NCBI RefSeq assembly: GCF_000427665.1
Contig: NZ_KE386572.1
Span: 1,281,117 to 1,345,116 of the forward strand
Direction: 5' to 3'
From: Geminicoccus roseus DSM 18922
GTDB lineage: Bacteria; Pseudomonadota; Alphaproteobacteria; Geminicoccales; Geminicoccaceae
Length of the DNA: 64,000 nucleotides
This document shows, one piece after another, positions 51,017-59,056 of this stretch (the first letter of the stretch is position 1; every line of letters begins with the position of its first letter). A program made the position numbers and the translations under genes. The notes beneath the pieces were generated by a model. It did no database searches and was not told where the DNA came from. It saw only the letters and a program-made list of their open reading frames with translations.

Positions 51017-52291
51017 TTAGTTTCCGAACATCAGGGAGGGGAGGAAGGTCACGATCGACGGCACCAGGATCAACAGGCCGATGGCGAGCAGCAGGGTGAA
51101 GAAGAACGGCAGGCAGGCCCAGAACACCCGTTCGATCGGCAGCCGCGAGACCATCGCCACCCCGTAGAGGGCCACGCCCACGGGCGGGGTGATCAGGCCG
51201 ATCACGCACATGATGCAGAACAGCACGCCGACATGGATCGGGTCGACCGCCGTGGAGGAGATCAGCGGCATGATCGCCGGGACCACCATCAGGATGATCG
51301 GGGTGGCATCCATGAACATGCCGAGCAGCAGCACCACGAGCAGGATCATGATGGTGATCAGGGTGGGATCGCTGGTCAGGGAGGTGACCTCGCCCGAAAG
51401 GAGGAGCGGAAGCTGCTCGCGGGCGAACACCCAGCCGTCCAGGCCGGAGATCGAGACCACCAGGAGAAGGGCGCCTACGGCGGTGCCGGCGGCGACGATC
51501 TCCTGGTAGAGGTCGGTGATGCGCAGGGTGCCGTAGAACAGGCCGAGCAGAATGACATAGGCCACCGCGATCACCCCGGCTTCGGTGGGGGTGAAGATGC
51601 CGGTGAAGATGCCGCCGATGATGAAGACCGGGGTCAGGATCACCAGGGCGGAGTTCCACAAGGCGGCACCGACCCGGCGCAACGAGAACGGCTCGCCCTT
51701 GGGATAGCCGCGCTTCCAGCTCAGGATGCCGACCATCGCCATCAGCAGGCCCACGATCATCAGGCCGGGCAGGACGCCGCCCACGAACAGCTTGCCGATC
51801 GACACGTTCGCGGTGGCGCCGAAGATGATCATGATGATCGAGGGCGGGATGATCGGGGCGAGCGTGGAGGCGCTCAGGGTGACGGCCGCGGCAAAGCTCG
51901 GGTCGTAGCCGCGCTCGCGCATCGCCTTCACGGTGATCGTGCCCACGCCCACCGCATCCGCCGCGGCCGAGCCGGACATGGCGGAGAAGATCATGCTGGC
52001 CAGCACCGCCACATAGCCGAGGCCGCCGCGGATATGGCCGACCAGGGCCTGGGCCAGGCCGAAGATGCGTTCGGTGGCGCCGCAGAAGTTCATCAGGCGC
52101 CCGGCCAGCAGGAACATCGGGACGGCGGCCAGGATGTTGTCGTTGACCGTGCCGATGATCCGCTGCGGCGCCAGGGCGAACGGAATGCCCTTGAGCTGCA
52201 GGTAGAGCAGGGCCGGAGCGCCCAGCGCCACAAAGATCGGGGCGCGCAGCGCGATCAGGACGAACACGCCGAGCAGGACGGTGGTGAGCAT
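51017..52291 (-). CDS. TRAP transporter large permease (DctM), second system
   Basis: This is a 424-residue, roughly 12-segment membrane protein; start at 52291 (MLTTVLLGVFVLIALRAP). DctM marks are MSGSAAADAVGVGTITVKAM, LAPIIPPSIIMIIFGATANVSIG and TGIFTPTEAGVIAVAYV. It is unlike the first system's DctM in detail, so the two transporters are separate paralogues and not a local duplication. Confidence 0.92.
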   Translation of the reverse strand: MLTTVLLGVFVLIALRAPIFVALGAPALLYLQLKGIPFALAPQRIIGTVNDNILAAVPMFLLAGRLMNFCGATERIFGLAQALVGHIRGGLGYVAVLASMIFSAMSGSAAADAVGVGTITVKAMRERGYDPSFAAAVTLSASTLAPIIPPSIIMIIFGATANVSIGKLFVGGVLPGLMIVGLLMAMVGILSWKRGYPKGEPFSLRRVGAALWNSALVILTPVFIIGGIFTGIFTPTEAGVIAVAYVILLGLFYGTLRITDLYQEIVAAGTAVGALLLVVSISGLDGWVFAREQLPLLLSGEVTSLTSDPTLITIMILLVVLLLGMFMDATPIILMVVPAIMPLISSTAVDPIHVGVLFCIMCVIGLITPPVGVALYGVAMVSRLPIERVFWACLPFFFTLLLAIGLLILVPSIVTFLPSLMFGN

Positions 52292-52295
52292 CGGG

Positions 52296-52823
52296 TCAGC
52301 TTCCCACCGGCTCGTGCATGCTGGCATCCCGCTGCTGCGGGGTCGGCACGCCGATGGGGTGGCGGCGCAGCAGCATCATGCAGGCATGGCAGAACATCAT
52401 GGCGAAACCGATCGGCATCGCGATGGTCTGGGCGCTCGAGGTCACGCCCAGCGCCGGCATGACCTGCCGCGGCCCGAACAGAGAGTGGCGGAAACCGATC
52501 CAGGCGATCATCGCGATGAAGACGATCACCACCGCGTCGACCAGATAGCCCACCAGCGTGCGAAGCGTGCCCGGCAGGTTGTTGACCAGGACGTCCACGA
52601 TGAAGTGCTCGGCCATGTAGAGCGCCCGCGCGCCACCGATGAACACCAGCCAGATCATGAAGATCCGGGTCAGTTCCTCGGTGAAGTCCAGGGGCGAGGC
52701 GAGCACGAAGCGGAAGAACACCTGCAGCAGCATGGCGATCACCAGGCCGGCGAAGGCCAGGAAGATCAGCAGCCCTTCGAGATGCACCAGCCAGCGCTCG
52801 GCGCGCGTCAGACGCTCGATCAT
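52296..52823 (-). CDS. TRAP transporter small permease (DctQ), second system
   Basis: The product has 175 residues with four hydrophobic segments; VFFRFVLASPLDFTEELTRIFMIWLVFIGGA is the typical DctQ core. It partners the DctM encoded 4 bases later and the DctP encoded upstream. Confidence 0.9.
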   Translation of the reverse strand: MIERLTRAERWLVHLEGLLIFLAFAGLVIAMLLQVFFRFVLASPLDFTEELTRIFMIWLVFIGGARALYMAEHFIVDVLVNNLPGTLRTLVGYLVDAVVIVFIAMIAWIGFRHSLFGPRQVMPALGVTSSAQTIAMPIGFAMMFCHACMMLLRRHPIGVPTPQQRDASMHEPVGS

Positions 52824-52931
52824 GGCGACGTCATTCCTGGATGGAGGAAGGCCTGGGAAACGGGTGAACGGGCGGCCTCGCCCCGGGTCCGGATCGGGAT
52901 CCGCGCCCGGGGGCGAGCCGCGCCTTTCCGA

Positions 52932-53906
52932 TCACTGGGTGTCGCGGATCCGCTGGACCAGTTCTTCGCCGTACTGCTGGGTGAACTTGTCGGCGACCTC
53001 CTTGGTCGCGGCCTTGAAGGCTTCGCGATCAGGCTCGGTCACGGTGACGCCGTTCTCCTTCAGGAAGGCGATGTCCTCCTCGAAATTGGTGCGGAACAGC
53101 TCGCGCTGCATTTCGGTGACCTCAGCGAACGCCTCGTCGAACTCGGCGCGCTGCTCCGGCGTGAGGGCCGCCATCGCGTCGGCGTTCGCCACCACCACCT
53201 TGTACAGGAAGAAGTGCCCGGTCAGGGAGAAGTGCGGCGCCTGCTCGTAGAAGCGCATGTTGCGGTAGCCGGAATTGTCGTTCTCGGCGGCGTCCACCGT
53301 GCCGGTGGCGAGGGCGGTGTAGACCTCGCCATACGGCATGGGCGTCGCCTGGGCGCCTAGCGCGTTGAAGGTGTCGATGTAGACGGGGCTGCCAATCACC
53401 CGGATCTTCTGGCCCTTCAGGTCATCCGGGGTCTTCACGTCGACTTCGCGGGTGAAGACGTGGCGCAGGCCGGCCGACCACCAGCCGAGCACTTCCAGGC
53501 CGGACTCTTCCTTGATCTTCGCCTCGATCTCCTCTCCGATCGGACCGTCGACCACCGCCCAGGGGTGGCTGCTGGCATCGCGGAACAGGAACGGGATGTC
53601 GAACACGCCCACGCTCGGTGCGAACTGGGAAAGATGCGAGCCGGCCACCGTGGTCATGGTGATGGCGCCGATCTGCGCCTGCTCGATCGAGTCGGTCTCG
53701 CCGCCGACCTGCCCCTGCGGGAACACCTTCATGCTCAGGCCGGTCTTGGATTCCGCGAGCTTCTTCTCCAGCGCCGCGAACGCGGTGTTGGAGGGCTCGC
53801 CCGGCGGGTTGACGTGGGCGGCGGTCAGCTCGACCGCATGACCGAGCGTGGTCGAGGCGAGGAGAAATGCGGCGGCGAACATGCCGCTCAGGCGGATCTT
53901 GGACAT
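52932..53906 (-). CDS. TRAP transporter solute-binding protein (DctP), second system
   Basis: The start at 53906 (MSKIRLSGMFAAAFLLA) gives a signal peptide cleaved near GHAVE; product 324 residues. DctP hallmarks are AAHVNPPGEPSNTAFAALEKKLAE, FPQGQVGGETDSIEQAQIGAI, KTPDDLKGQKIRVIGSPVYI (carboxylate-binding Arg) and VYTALATGTVDAAEND. First gene of the leftward operon, divergent from the acyl-CoA dehydrogenase gene with a 138-bp shared regulatory region. Confidence 0.92.
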   Translation of the reverse strand: MSKIRLSGMFAAAFLLASTTLGHAVELTAAHVNPPGEPSNTAFAALEKKLAESKTGLSMKVFPQGQVGGETDSIEQAQIGAITMTTVAGSHLSQFAPSVGVFDIPFLFRDASSHPWAVVDGPIGEEIEAKIKEESGLEVLGWWSAGLRHVFTREVDVKTPDDLKGQKIRVIGSPVYIDTFNALGAQATPMPYGEVYTALATGTVDAAENDNSGYRNMRFYEQAPHFSLTGHFFLYKVVVANADAMAALTPEQRAEFDEAFAEVTEMQRELFRTNFEEDIAFLKENGVTVTEPDREAFKAATKEVADKFTQQYGEELVQRIRDTQ

Positions 53907-53952
53907 CCAGCGAGCCTCCCTGGCTTTTTTGATGTAGGCCATATCGTGGCTA

Positions 53953-53969
53953 CTAGTTCGTTCTACTAG
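53953..53969. promoter_or_regulatory. Inverted/direct repeat in divergent promoter region
   Basis: CTAGT and ACTAG form an inverted repeat with a 7-base spacer. CTACTAG also occurs twice as a direct repeat (53950-53956 and 53963-53969). It lies between the two divergent catabolic operons, and the LacI regulator at 56494 is the obvious candidate to bind here. The match to usual LacI operators, which have a central CG, is weak. Confidence 0.3.
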
Positions 53970-54044
53970 ATCGATGTAGTGTCGTGAAAACCGCCTGTCC
54001 ACGCCTTTTTCGGCTGGAATTGGCGGGATCAGGGATGGGAGCGG

Positions 54045-55202
54045 ATGGATCGGCGGCTACTGCAGCGCACCGACGAGCTGGACGAGCGGCATCGCCGGAT
54101 GCACCGCACCGTGCAGGATTTCGTCGAGGCGGAGGTGCGCGACCGGGCGCAGGAACTAGACGAAAACGAGGCCTTTCCCCTCGACCTGTTCCAGGCGATG
54201 GCCGGGCTCGGCCTGTTCGGGATCGGCGTGCCGGCGGAGATGGGCGGAGCCGGATCGGACTGCGTCGGCTACACCGTGGTGATGGAGGAGCTTTCGCGCG
54301 GCTATGCCAGCATCGCCGACCAGTGCGGGCTGGTCGAGATGGTCGCCACCCTCCTGGCACGGCATGGCACGCCGGAGCAGCGTGCGCGCTATCTGTCGCC
54401 CCTGCTCCGCTACGAGCGGCGCTGTGCCTATGCCGTCACCGAGGCGGAAGCGGGCTCCGACGTCTCGATGATCCAGACCCGCGCCGAGCGGGTCGCCGGC
54501 GGGTGGAAGCTGGATGGCAGCAAGACCTGGATTCACAACGCGCCGGTCGCCGATTTCACCGTGGTGCTGGCCAAGACCGATCCGGAGGCCGGCACGCACG
54601 GCATGAGCGTGTTCCTGGTCGACGCGGACCGGCCCGGCTACGCCATCGGGCCGAAGGAACGCAAGATGGGCCAGCGCGCATCCCAGGTGGGCGCGCTGTC
54701 CTTCGACGGCATCCTGCTTCCGGACGAGGCGCTCCTGGGCGAACCCGGGCAGGGCTTCGCCATGATGATGAGCGTCCTGGACAAGGGAAGGATCGGGATC
54801 GCCTCCCTGTCGGTGGGCCTGCTTCAGGCGGCGCTCGAAGCCTCGATCGACTATGCGAAGACCCGGCGGCAGTTCGGCCGCACGATCGGCGAGTTCCAGG
54901 CGGTGCAGTGGATGCTGGCCGACATGGCCACGGACCTGCAGGCCGGCCGGCTGATGGCGCGCGACGCCGCGGCGCGGCTGGACCGGGGCGAGCGCGCCTC
55001 CGTTCCCTGCGCCATGGCCAAGCGGTTCGCCTCCGATGCCGCTGTCGCCCACATCTCCAACGCGGTGCAGATCCATGGCGGCATCGGCTTCATCCGCGGC
55101 GTCGAGGTCGAGCGGCTCTACCGGGATGCCAAGATCTGCCAGATCTACGAGGGCACCAACGAGATCCAGCGCATGATCATTGCACGCGAGTTGCTAAAAT
55201 GA
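54045..55202 (+). CDS. Acyl-CoA dehydrogenase
   Basis: The product is 385 residues, preceded by GGGAGCGG. It has the full ACAD fold: CAYAVTEAEAGSDVSMIQTRAER and TWIHNAPVADFTVVLAKT form the FAD-binding middle. The catalytic glutamate is near residue 369 in QIYEGTNEIQRMIIAREL. It introduces a 2,3-double bond into an acyl-CoA. The electron acceptor, ETF, is not encoded here. First gene of the rightward half of the putative pathway. Confidence 0.92.
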   Translation: MDRRLLQRTDELDERHRRMHRTVQDFVEAEVRDRAQELDENEAFPLDLFQAMAGLGLFGIGVPAEMGGAGSDCVGYTVVMEELSRGYASIADQCGLVEMVATLLARHGTPEQRARYLSPLLRYERRCAYAVTEAEAGSDVSMIQTRAERVAGGWKLDGSKTWIHNAPVADFTVVLAKTDPEAGTHGMSVFLVDADRPGYAIGPKERKMGQRASQVGALSFDGILLPDEALLGEPGQGFAMMMSVLDKGRIGIASLSVGLLQAALEASIDYAKTRRQFGRTIGEFQAVQWMLADMATDLQAGRLMARDAAARLDRGERASVPCAMAKRFASDAAVAHISNAVQIHGGIGFIRGVEVERLYRDAKICQIYEGTNEIQRMIIARELLK

Positions 55203-55984
55203 ACGGCAAGGAACAGGCGCCAGCCCAGCGGGCCGCCCTGGTCACCGGCGGCGGTCGCGGCATCGGCCGCTCGATTGCCCGGGCCCTTGCGGCCGACGGC
55301 TTCGCGGTGGTGGTCAACGACCTGCCGGACTCCCCCGACCTTGCGGAAACCGTCGCGATGATCCGCGCCGATGGCGGCATCGCTCATCCGCTGCCGGCCG
55401 ACATCGCCCTGGTCGAGGACCATGCCGCCCTGGTGGAACAGGCGTTCGCCCTTGCCGGCGGGATCGACTGCCTGGTCAACAATGCTGGGATCGCCGCTCT
55501 GCGCCGGGGCGACCTGTTTGAGGTCAGCCCGGCGCAGTTCGACCGGCTGATCACCGTCAACCTGCGCGCGCCGTTCTTCCTGTCGCAGGAGGTGGCCCGG
55601 CGGATGACGATGCAGCCGAGCGGGCGGTTCCGCTCGATCATCACCGTCTCCTCGATCAGCGCGGAGATCGCGTCGGTGGACCGGGCGGAATACTGCATCG
55701 CCAAGAGCGGCCTCGCCATGCTGACCCAGCTGTTCGCGCTGCGGCTGGCGCCGCATGGCATCCGCGTCTACGAGATCCGGCCGGGCGTCATCGCCACCCC
55801 GATGACCGCGCAGGTCAAGGACCGCTACGACCGGCGCTACGAGGAAGGATTCACCCCGATCAACCGCTGGGGGCAGCCGGACGAAGTCGGGCGGGCCGCC
55901 GCCATGCTGGCATCGGGCACCCTGCCCTTCTCGACCGGCGAGGCCGTCCGGGTGGATGGCGGCCTGCACATGAGGAGCTTCTGA
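55199..55984 (+). CDS. Short-chain dehydrogenase/reductase
   Basis: The start at 55199 overlaps the previous stop (ATGA); product 261 residues. Cofactor loop TGGGRGIG at 16-23, NNAG motif (LVNNAGIAAL), catalytic serine in the TVSSIS segment and YxxxK in AEYCIAKSG. Members like this oxidise 3-hydroxyacyl-CoA or cyclic alcohols. Located between the ACAD and MaoC genes, it fits a beta-oxidation-like step. Confidence 0.92.
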   Translation: MNGKEQAPAQRAALVTGGGRGIGRSIARALAADGFAVVVNDLPDSPDLAETVAMIRADGGIAHPLPADIALVEDHAALVEQAFALAGGIDCLVNNAGIAALRRGDLFEVSPAQFDRLITVNLRAPFFLSQEVARRMTMQPSGRFRSIITVSSISAEIASVDRAEYCIAKSGLAMLTQLFALRLAPHGIRVYEIRPGVIATPMTAQVKDRYDRRYEEGFTPINRWGQPDEVGRAAAMLASGTLPFSTGEAVRVDGGLHMRSF

Positions 55985-56484
55985 TGGGTGCTGATTCGAC
56001 CACCCTGGCCGGCCGGGAGCTGACCAGCGGGATCTACGACTTCGACCAGATCGAGGTCGGCGACCATTTCCATACCTCGCGGATCACCGTCACCGAATCG
56101 CATGTCGTGGGCTTCGCGGGGCTGTCCGGCGACATGTTCGACGTGCACATGGATGATGGTTTCGCCAGGGCGCACGGCTTCGCGGGCCGGATCGCCCACG
56201 GGCTGCTGATCCTGTCGATGGCGGACGGGCTGAAGAACCGGGCGCCGGTGCGGATCAAGGGCATCGCCTCGCTCGGATGGAACGACTGGCGCTTCAAGAA
56301 GCCGGTGCTGATCAACGACACGATCCGGGTGACCGTCACCGTGGCCGCCAAGAAGCCGCACCGGGCACCCGACCGCGGCATCGCCACCCTGCGGTTCGTG
56401 GTGTTCAACCAGCACGACGAGGTGGTGCAGGAGGGCGAGACGCTGCTCTTCTGCGAGCGCGCGAGCGAAGCGCGCTCAGCCTGA
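55984..56484 (+). CDS. MaoC-like dehydratase (second copy)
   Basis: The product has 166 residues. Hot-dog hydratase motif: FAGLSGDMFDVHMDDGFARAHGFAGRIAHGLLILSM. Compared with the consensus, the Asn/His pattern differs slightly (DVHMDD), as in beta-methylmalyl-CoA dehydratase-type MaoC proteins. Its start overlaps the SDR stop (TGATG). Confidence 0.87.
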   Translation: MGADSTTLAGRELTSGIYDFDQIEVGDHFHTSRITVTESHVVGFAGLSGDMFDVHMDDGFARAHGFAGRIAHGLLILSMADGLKNRAPVRIKGIASLGWNDWRFKKPVLINDTIRVTVTVAAKKPHRAPDRGIATLRFVVFNQHDEVVQEGETLLFCERASEARSA

Positions 56485-56493
56485 TCCACCACC

Positions 56494-57615
56494 ATGACCT
56501 TCCTGCGACGCCCTCTCGATGTCGAGCCGGATAAGCCGGCGGCGAAGAGCCGGATCACGCTCAGCGACATCGCCCTGGCGGCCGGGGTGTCGCGCGCCAC
56601 TGTCTCGCTGGTGCTGCGCAACAGCCCGACCATCCCTCGCCGCACGCACGAGCATGTCCTGCGGCATGCCGCTGACCTGGGCTATGTCTACAATCGTGCG
56701 GCCGCCGCCCTGCGCACCGGCGGCACCCACATCATCGGGCTGGCGATCCACGACATCACCAATCCCTATTTCACCGCGATCGCCGCGGCGGTGCAGCGCG
56801 AGCTGCGCGTGCTGGGCCGCATGGCGTTCCTGGGCGATTCCGGCGACACGCCGGATCTGCAGCGCGCCTTTGTCGAGGCGGTCCGCGAGTACAATGTCGA
56901 CGGCATCATCATCTCGCCGTCGGCCGGCACCGATCCCGCCTGGATCGCGCGGCTGCGCGAATGGCGGCTGCCTTGCGTAATGGTCTCGCGCAGCCTGCCG
57001 GGCGTCGAGGTCGATTTCGTGGGCGGCGACAATTTCGGCGGGATGAGGCGGCAGACGGCCCATCTGCTGGAACTCGGCCATCGGCGGATCGCGATGATCG
57101 GGGTCAACGAAACCATCTCCACCGGCCGCGAGCGCCTGGCAGGCTACCGCGCGGCACTGGCCGAAGCGGGGATCCCGCCCGACCCGTCGATCGAGATCGC
57201 GTGCCCGGGCGTGCGCAAGGCCGGCCACGACGCGCTGATCCAGTTGCTCCGCGACGACGATCCGCCCACCGCCTTCGTCTGCTTCAACGACATCACGGCG
57301 TTCGGCGTGATGCTGGGCCTGCAGAGCCTGGGCCTGAAGGCCGGCCAGGACATCTCCGTCGTCGGCTTCGACGATGTCGAGGAATCGGTCCTCTGGCGGC
57401 CGGCGCTGAGCACCGAGCACGTGTCCTGCGATGCGATCGGCGTCGCCGCCGTGCGCCTGCTGATGCGGCGGATCGCCGATCCCGATGCGCCGGTGGAACG
57501 GGTCGTGATCGCGCCCGAGCAGCGGATCCGGCAGACGACCATGCCGCCTCCGTCCCGTCAGCGGCTGCGCGGCATGATCGGGGCCGCGAGACAGTGGACG
57601 GAGCCGGCGCGCTGA
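56494..57615 (+). CDS. LacI-family transcriptional regulator
   Basis: The product has 373 residues. The HTH spans about 25-70 (ITLSDIALAAGVSRATVSLVL, hinge helix AAAALRTGG), followed by a periplasmic-binding-like effector domain (IIGLAIHDITNPYFTAIAAAV, DGIIISPSAGTDP, FVCFNDITAFGVMLGLQSLG). It is the last gene of the rightward operon and probably controls both divergent operons. LacI proteins usually sense sugars, sugar acids or polyols, a clue to the substrate class. Confidence 0.92.
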   Translation: MTFLRRPLDVEPDKPAAKSRITLSDIALAAGVSRATVSLVLRNSPTIPRRTHEHVLRHAADLGYVYNRAAAALRTGGTHIIGLAIHDITNPYFTAIAAAVQRELRVLGRMAFLGDSGDTPDLQRAFVEAVREYNVDGIIISPSAGTDPAWIARLREWRLPCVMVSRSLPGVEVDFVGGDNFGGMRRQTAHLLELGHRRIAMIGVNETISTGRERLAGYRAALAEAGIPPDPSIEIACPGVRKAGHDALIQLLRDDDPPTAFVCFNDITAFGVMLGLQSLGLKAGQDISVVGFDDVEESVLWRPALSTEHVSCDAIGVAAVRLLMRRIADPDAPVERVVIAPEQRIRQTTMPPPSRQRLRGMIGAARQWTEPAR

Positions 57616-57631
57616 CCCGGGCAGGCGTCGC

Positions 57632-58174
57632 TCAAGGAGCCGGCTCCCCCAGGCAGGTGGGCGGGCCATCCGCCAGCGCACGAGCGGCTTCGTTGCTGCT
57701 GGCGCGGCCCGCCAGGCAGGGTTGCGGCTGGTCCAGGCGCACCACGAACAGGACGGAATCGTTCCGGACCGGATCATCGGCCTTCGGCACCGCGGCCCGG
57801 AAGATCAGGGCCCGGGGCTCGCCTGCCTCGTCCAGGCGCCACTCCACCACGTCCGATCCGCCGATGTTCGCGAACGGGCCGGTGAGCTTCCGGTAGGCCG
57901 GATCGTCCGCCCCGCTCCAGCGGGCCCCGTCCCGGCGCAGTTCCAGCCAGGAACGCTCGTCGGTGTTCAGGAACAGCAGGCGCCATCCAGCCAGGCCGGG
58001 ACATTCCTGGCCCTGGACCCCTTGTTCGGCCAGCGAGTGGGCAAGCGCGTCAGGCACCTCATGGCAATCCTCGGCGCGGACCGAACTGTAGCTGCTGTCC
58101 ACCCCCTTGGCGGCGCCGGCCAGGGGCGGAAGGAACAGGAGGCCCAGCGCCATGCCGATCCGAAGCCTGGTCAT
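57632..58174 (-). CDS. Small exported protein of unknown function
   Basis: The product has 180 residues with a clear signal peptide (MTRLRIGMALGLLFLPPLAGA). The mature domain has four cysteines (AEDCHEV, QECPGL, QPCLAG, PTCLGE) suited to two disulphides in the periplasm, and an aspartate-rich middle. No family recognised. It overlaps the M15 peptidase gene by 4 bases, so the two are made together, and it could be a partner or inhibitor of that enzyme. Its stop lies 16 bp from the converging lacI gene. Confidence 0.75.
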   Translation of the reverse strand: MTRLRIGMALGLLFLPPLAGAAKGVDSSYSSVRAEDCHEVPDALAHSLAEQGVQGQECPGLAGWRLLFLNTDERSWLELRRDGARWSGADDPAYRKLTGPFANIGGSDVVEWRLDEAGEPRALIFRAAVPKADDPVRNDSVLFVVRLDQPQPCLAGRASSNEAARALADGPPTCLGEPAP

Positions 58175-58935
58175 CCGAGCCCCAGCCGCTCACTGGTACG
58201 GCTGCCGACCATGCCGTCCGGAACCAGGCCCGCCTGCGCCTGGAAGGCGACCACCACCGCCCGCGTCGCCGGGCCGAAATCGCCGTCCACGACCAAGCTG
58301 GCGCCAAGCTCGTTCAGCCGGCGCTGCAGGGCCACGACCTCGGGACCGCGGTCTCCCAGGTTCAGGACCATGGCCGGTGCCGCCCTGCCGACACCCAGCC
58401 GCCCCTCGCCATGCCAGCGCCGGATCAACTGGTCGCTGACCTCGAAATGCATGGCGTCCTCGGTGCGGAAGGCCGCGCCCCAGAACCAGCCATGGCGGTT
58501 GAAGATCGGGGCGATCCGGGCGAGCCCTTCCTGGACAGTGCCGTCGCCCCGCTGGTCGAGCACGCCGTCCAGGGTCAGGTCGATGGCGGTTCCCCAGGAA
58601 TGGTTGCTGATGGACGAGGTGGAGCCGCGCACGAGGCGGGCGCACAGCATCCCGGCGGTGCCAAGCCCGGCATGGACATCGGGCACCTCGGCCCGGACGT
58701 CGATCAGGACCTGCTCCAGGCTCTCCACGGCGGGCGCGATGCCGCGCACGCGGAAGGGCCCGACATCCTGGAGGCGGATCTTGGCCCGCAGGCTGGGGTT
58801 GGTGATTTCGCGGCAGACCGTGTCATAGTCGTCGCGAGGGTTGCCCAGCAGCGAAAGCATGGTCGTCTGCCGGGCACAGCTCAAGCCATTATTGATGTTC
58901 TCAGGAATTCCGACAAGGTCAGTGATGGACATCAC
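58171..58935 (-). CDS. M15-type peptidase with peptidoglycan-binding domain
   Basis: The product has 254 residues. Residues about 60-185 form a VanY/M15 zinc peptidase: SNHSWGTAIDLTLDG provides His and Asp ligands, and the later His is in AMHFEVSDQL. Residues about 190-250 are a PG_binding_1 domain (LNLGDRGPEVVALQRRLNELG, VDGDFGPATRAVVVAFQ). It would cut the peptide stem of peptidoglycan. There is no signal peptide, so it needs lysis, a holin or a secretion system to reach the wall. Alternatives are a prophage-type endolysin or a secreted effector. Confidence 0.85.
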   Translation of the reverse strand: MMSITDLVGIPENINNGLSCARQTTMLSLLGNPRDDYDTVCREITNPSLRAKIRLQDVGPFRVRGIAPAVESLEQVLIDVRAEVPDVHAGLGTAGMLCARLVRGSTSSISNHSWGTAIDLTLDGVLDQRGDGTVQEGLARIAPIFNRHGWFWGAAFRTEDAMHFEVSDQLIRRWHGEGRLGVGRAAPAMVLNLGDRGPEVVALQRRLNELGASLVVDGDFGPATRAVVVAFQAQAGLVPDGMVGSRTSERLGLG

Positions 58936-59056
58936 ATCACCCCGCGCATATACGATTGGGTCTAGACTTGCGGTTGATCTGTCATTCTATAATTCTTCTA
59001 CGGAGTGGTGACAACAGTGCAGTCCGGCAGGGACATGCGCGCGGGAGCGGGGCGGA

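Noticed and set aside
57637-57648. Palindrome GGAGCCGGCTCC between converging genes as a terminator
   Set aside because: There is no loop and no T-run, and it overlaps the end of a coding sequence.
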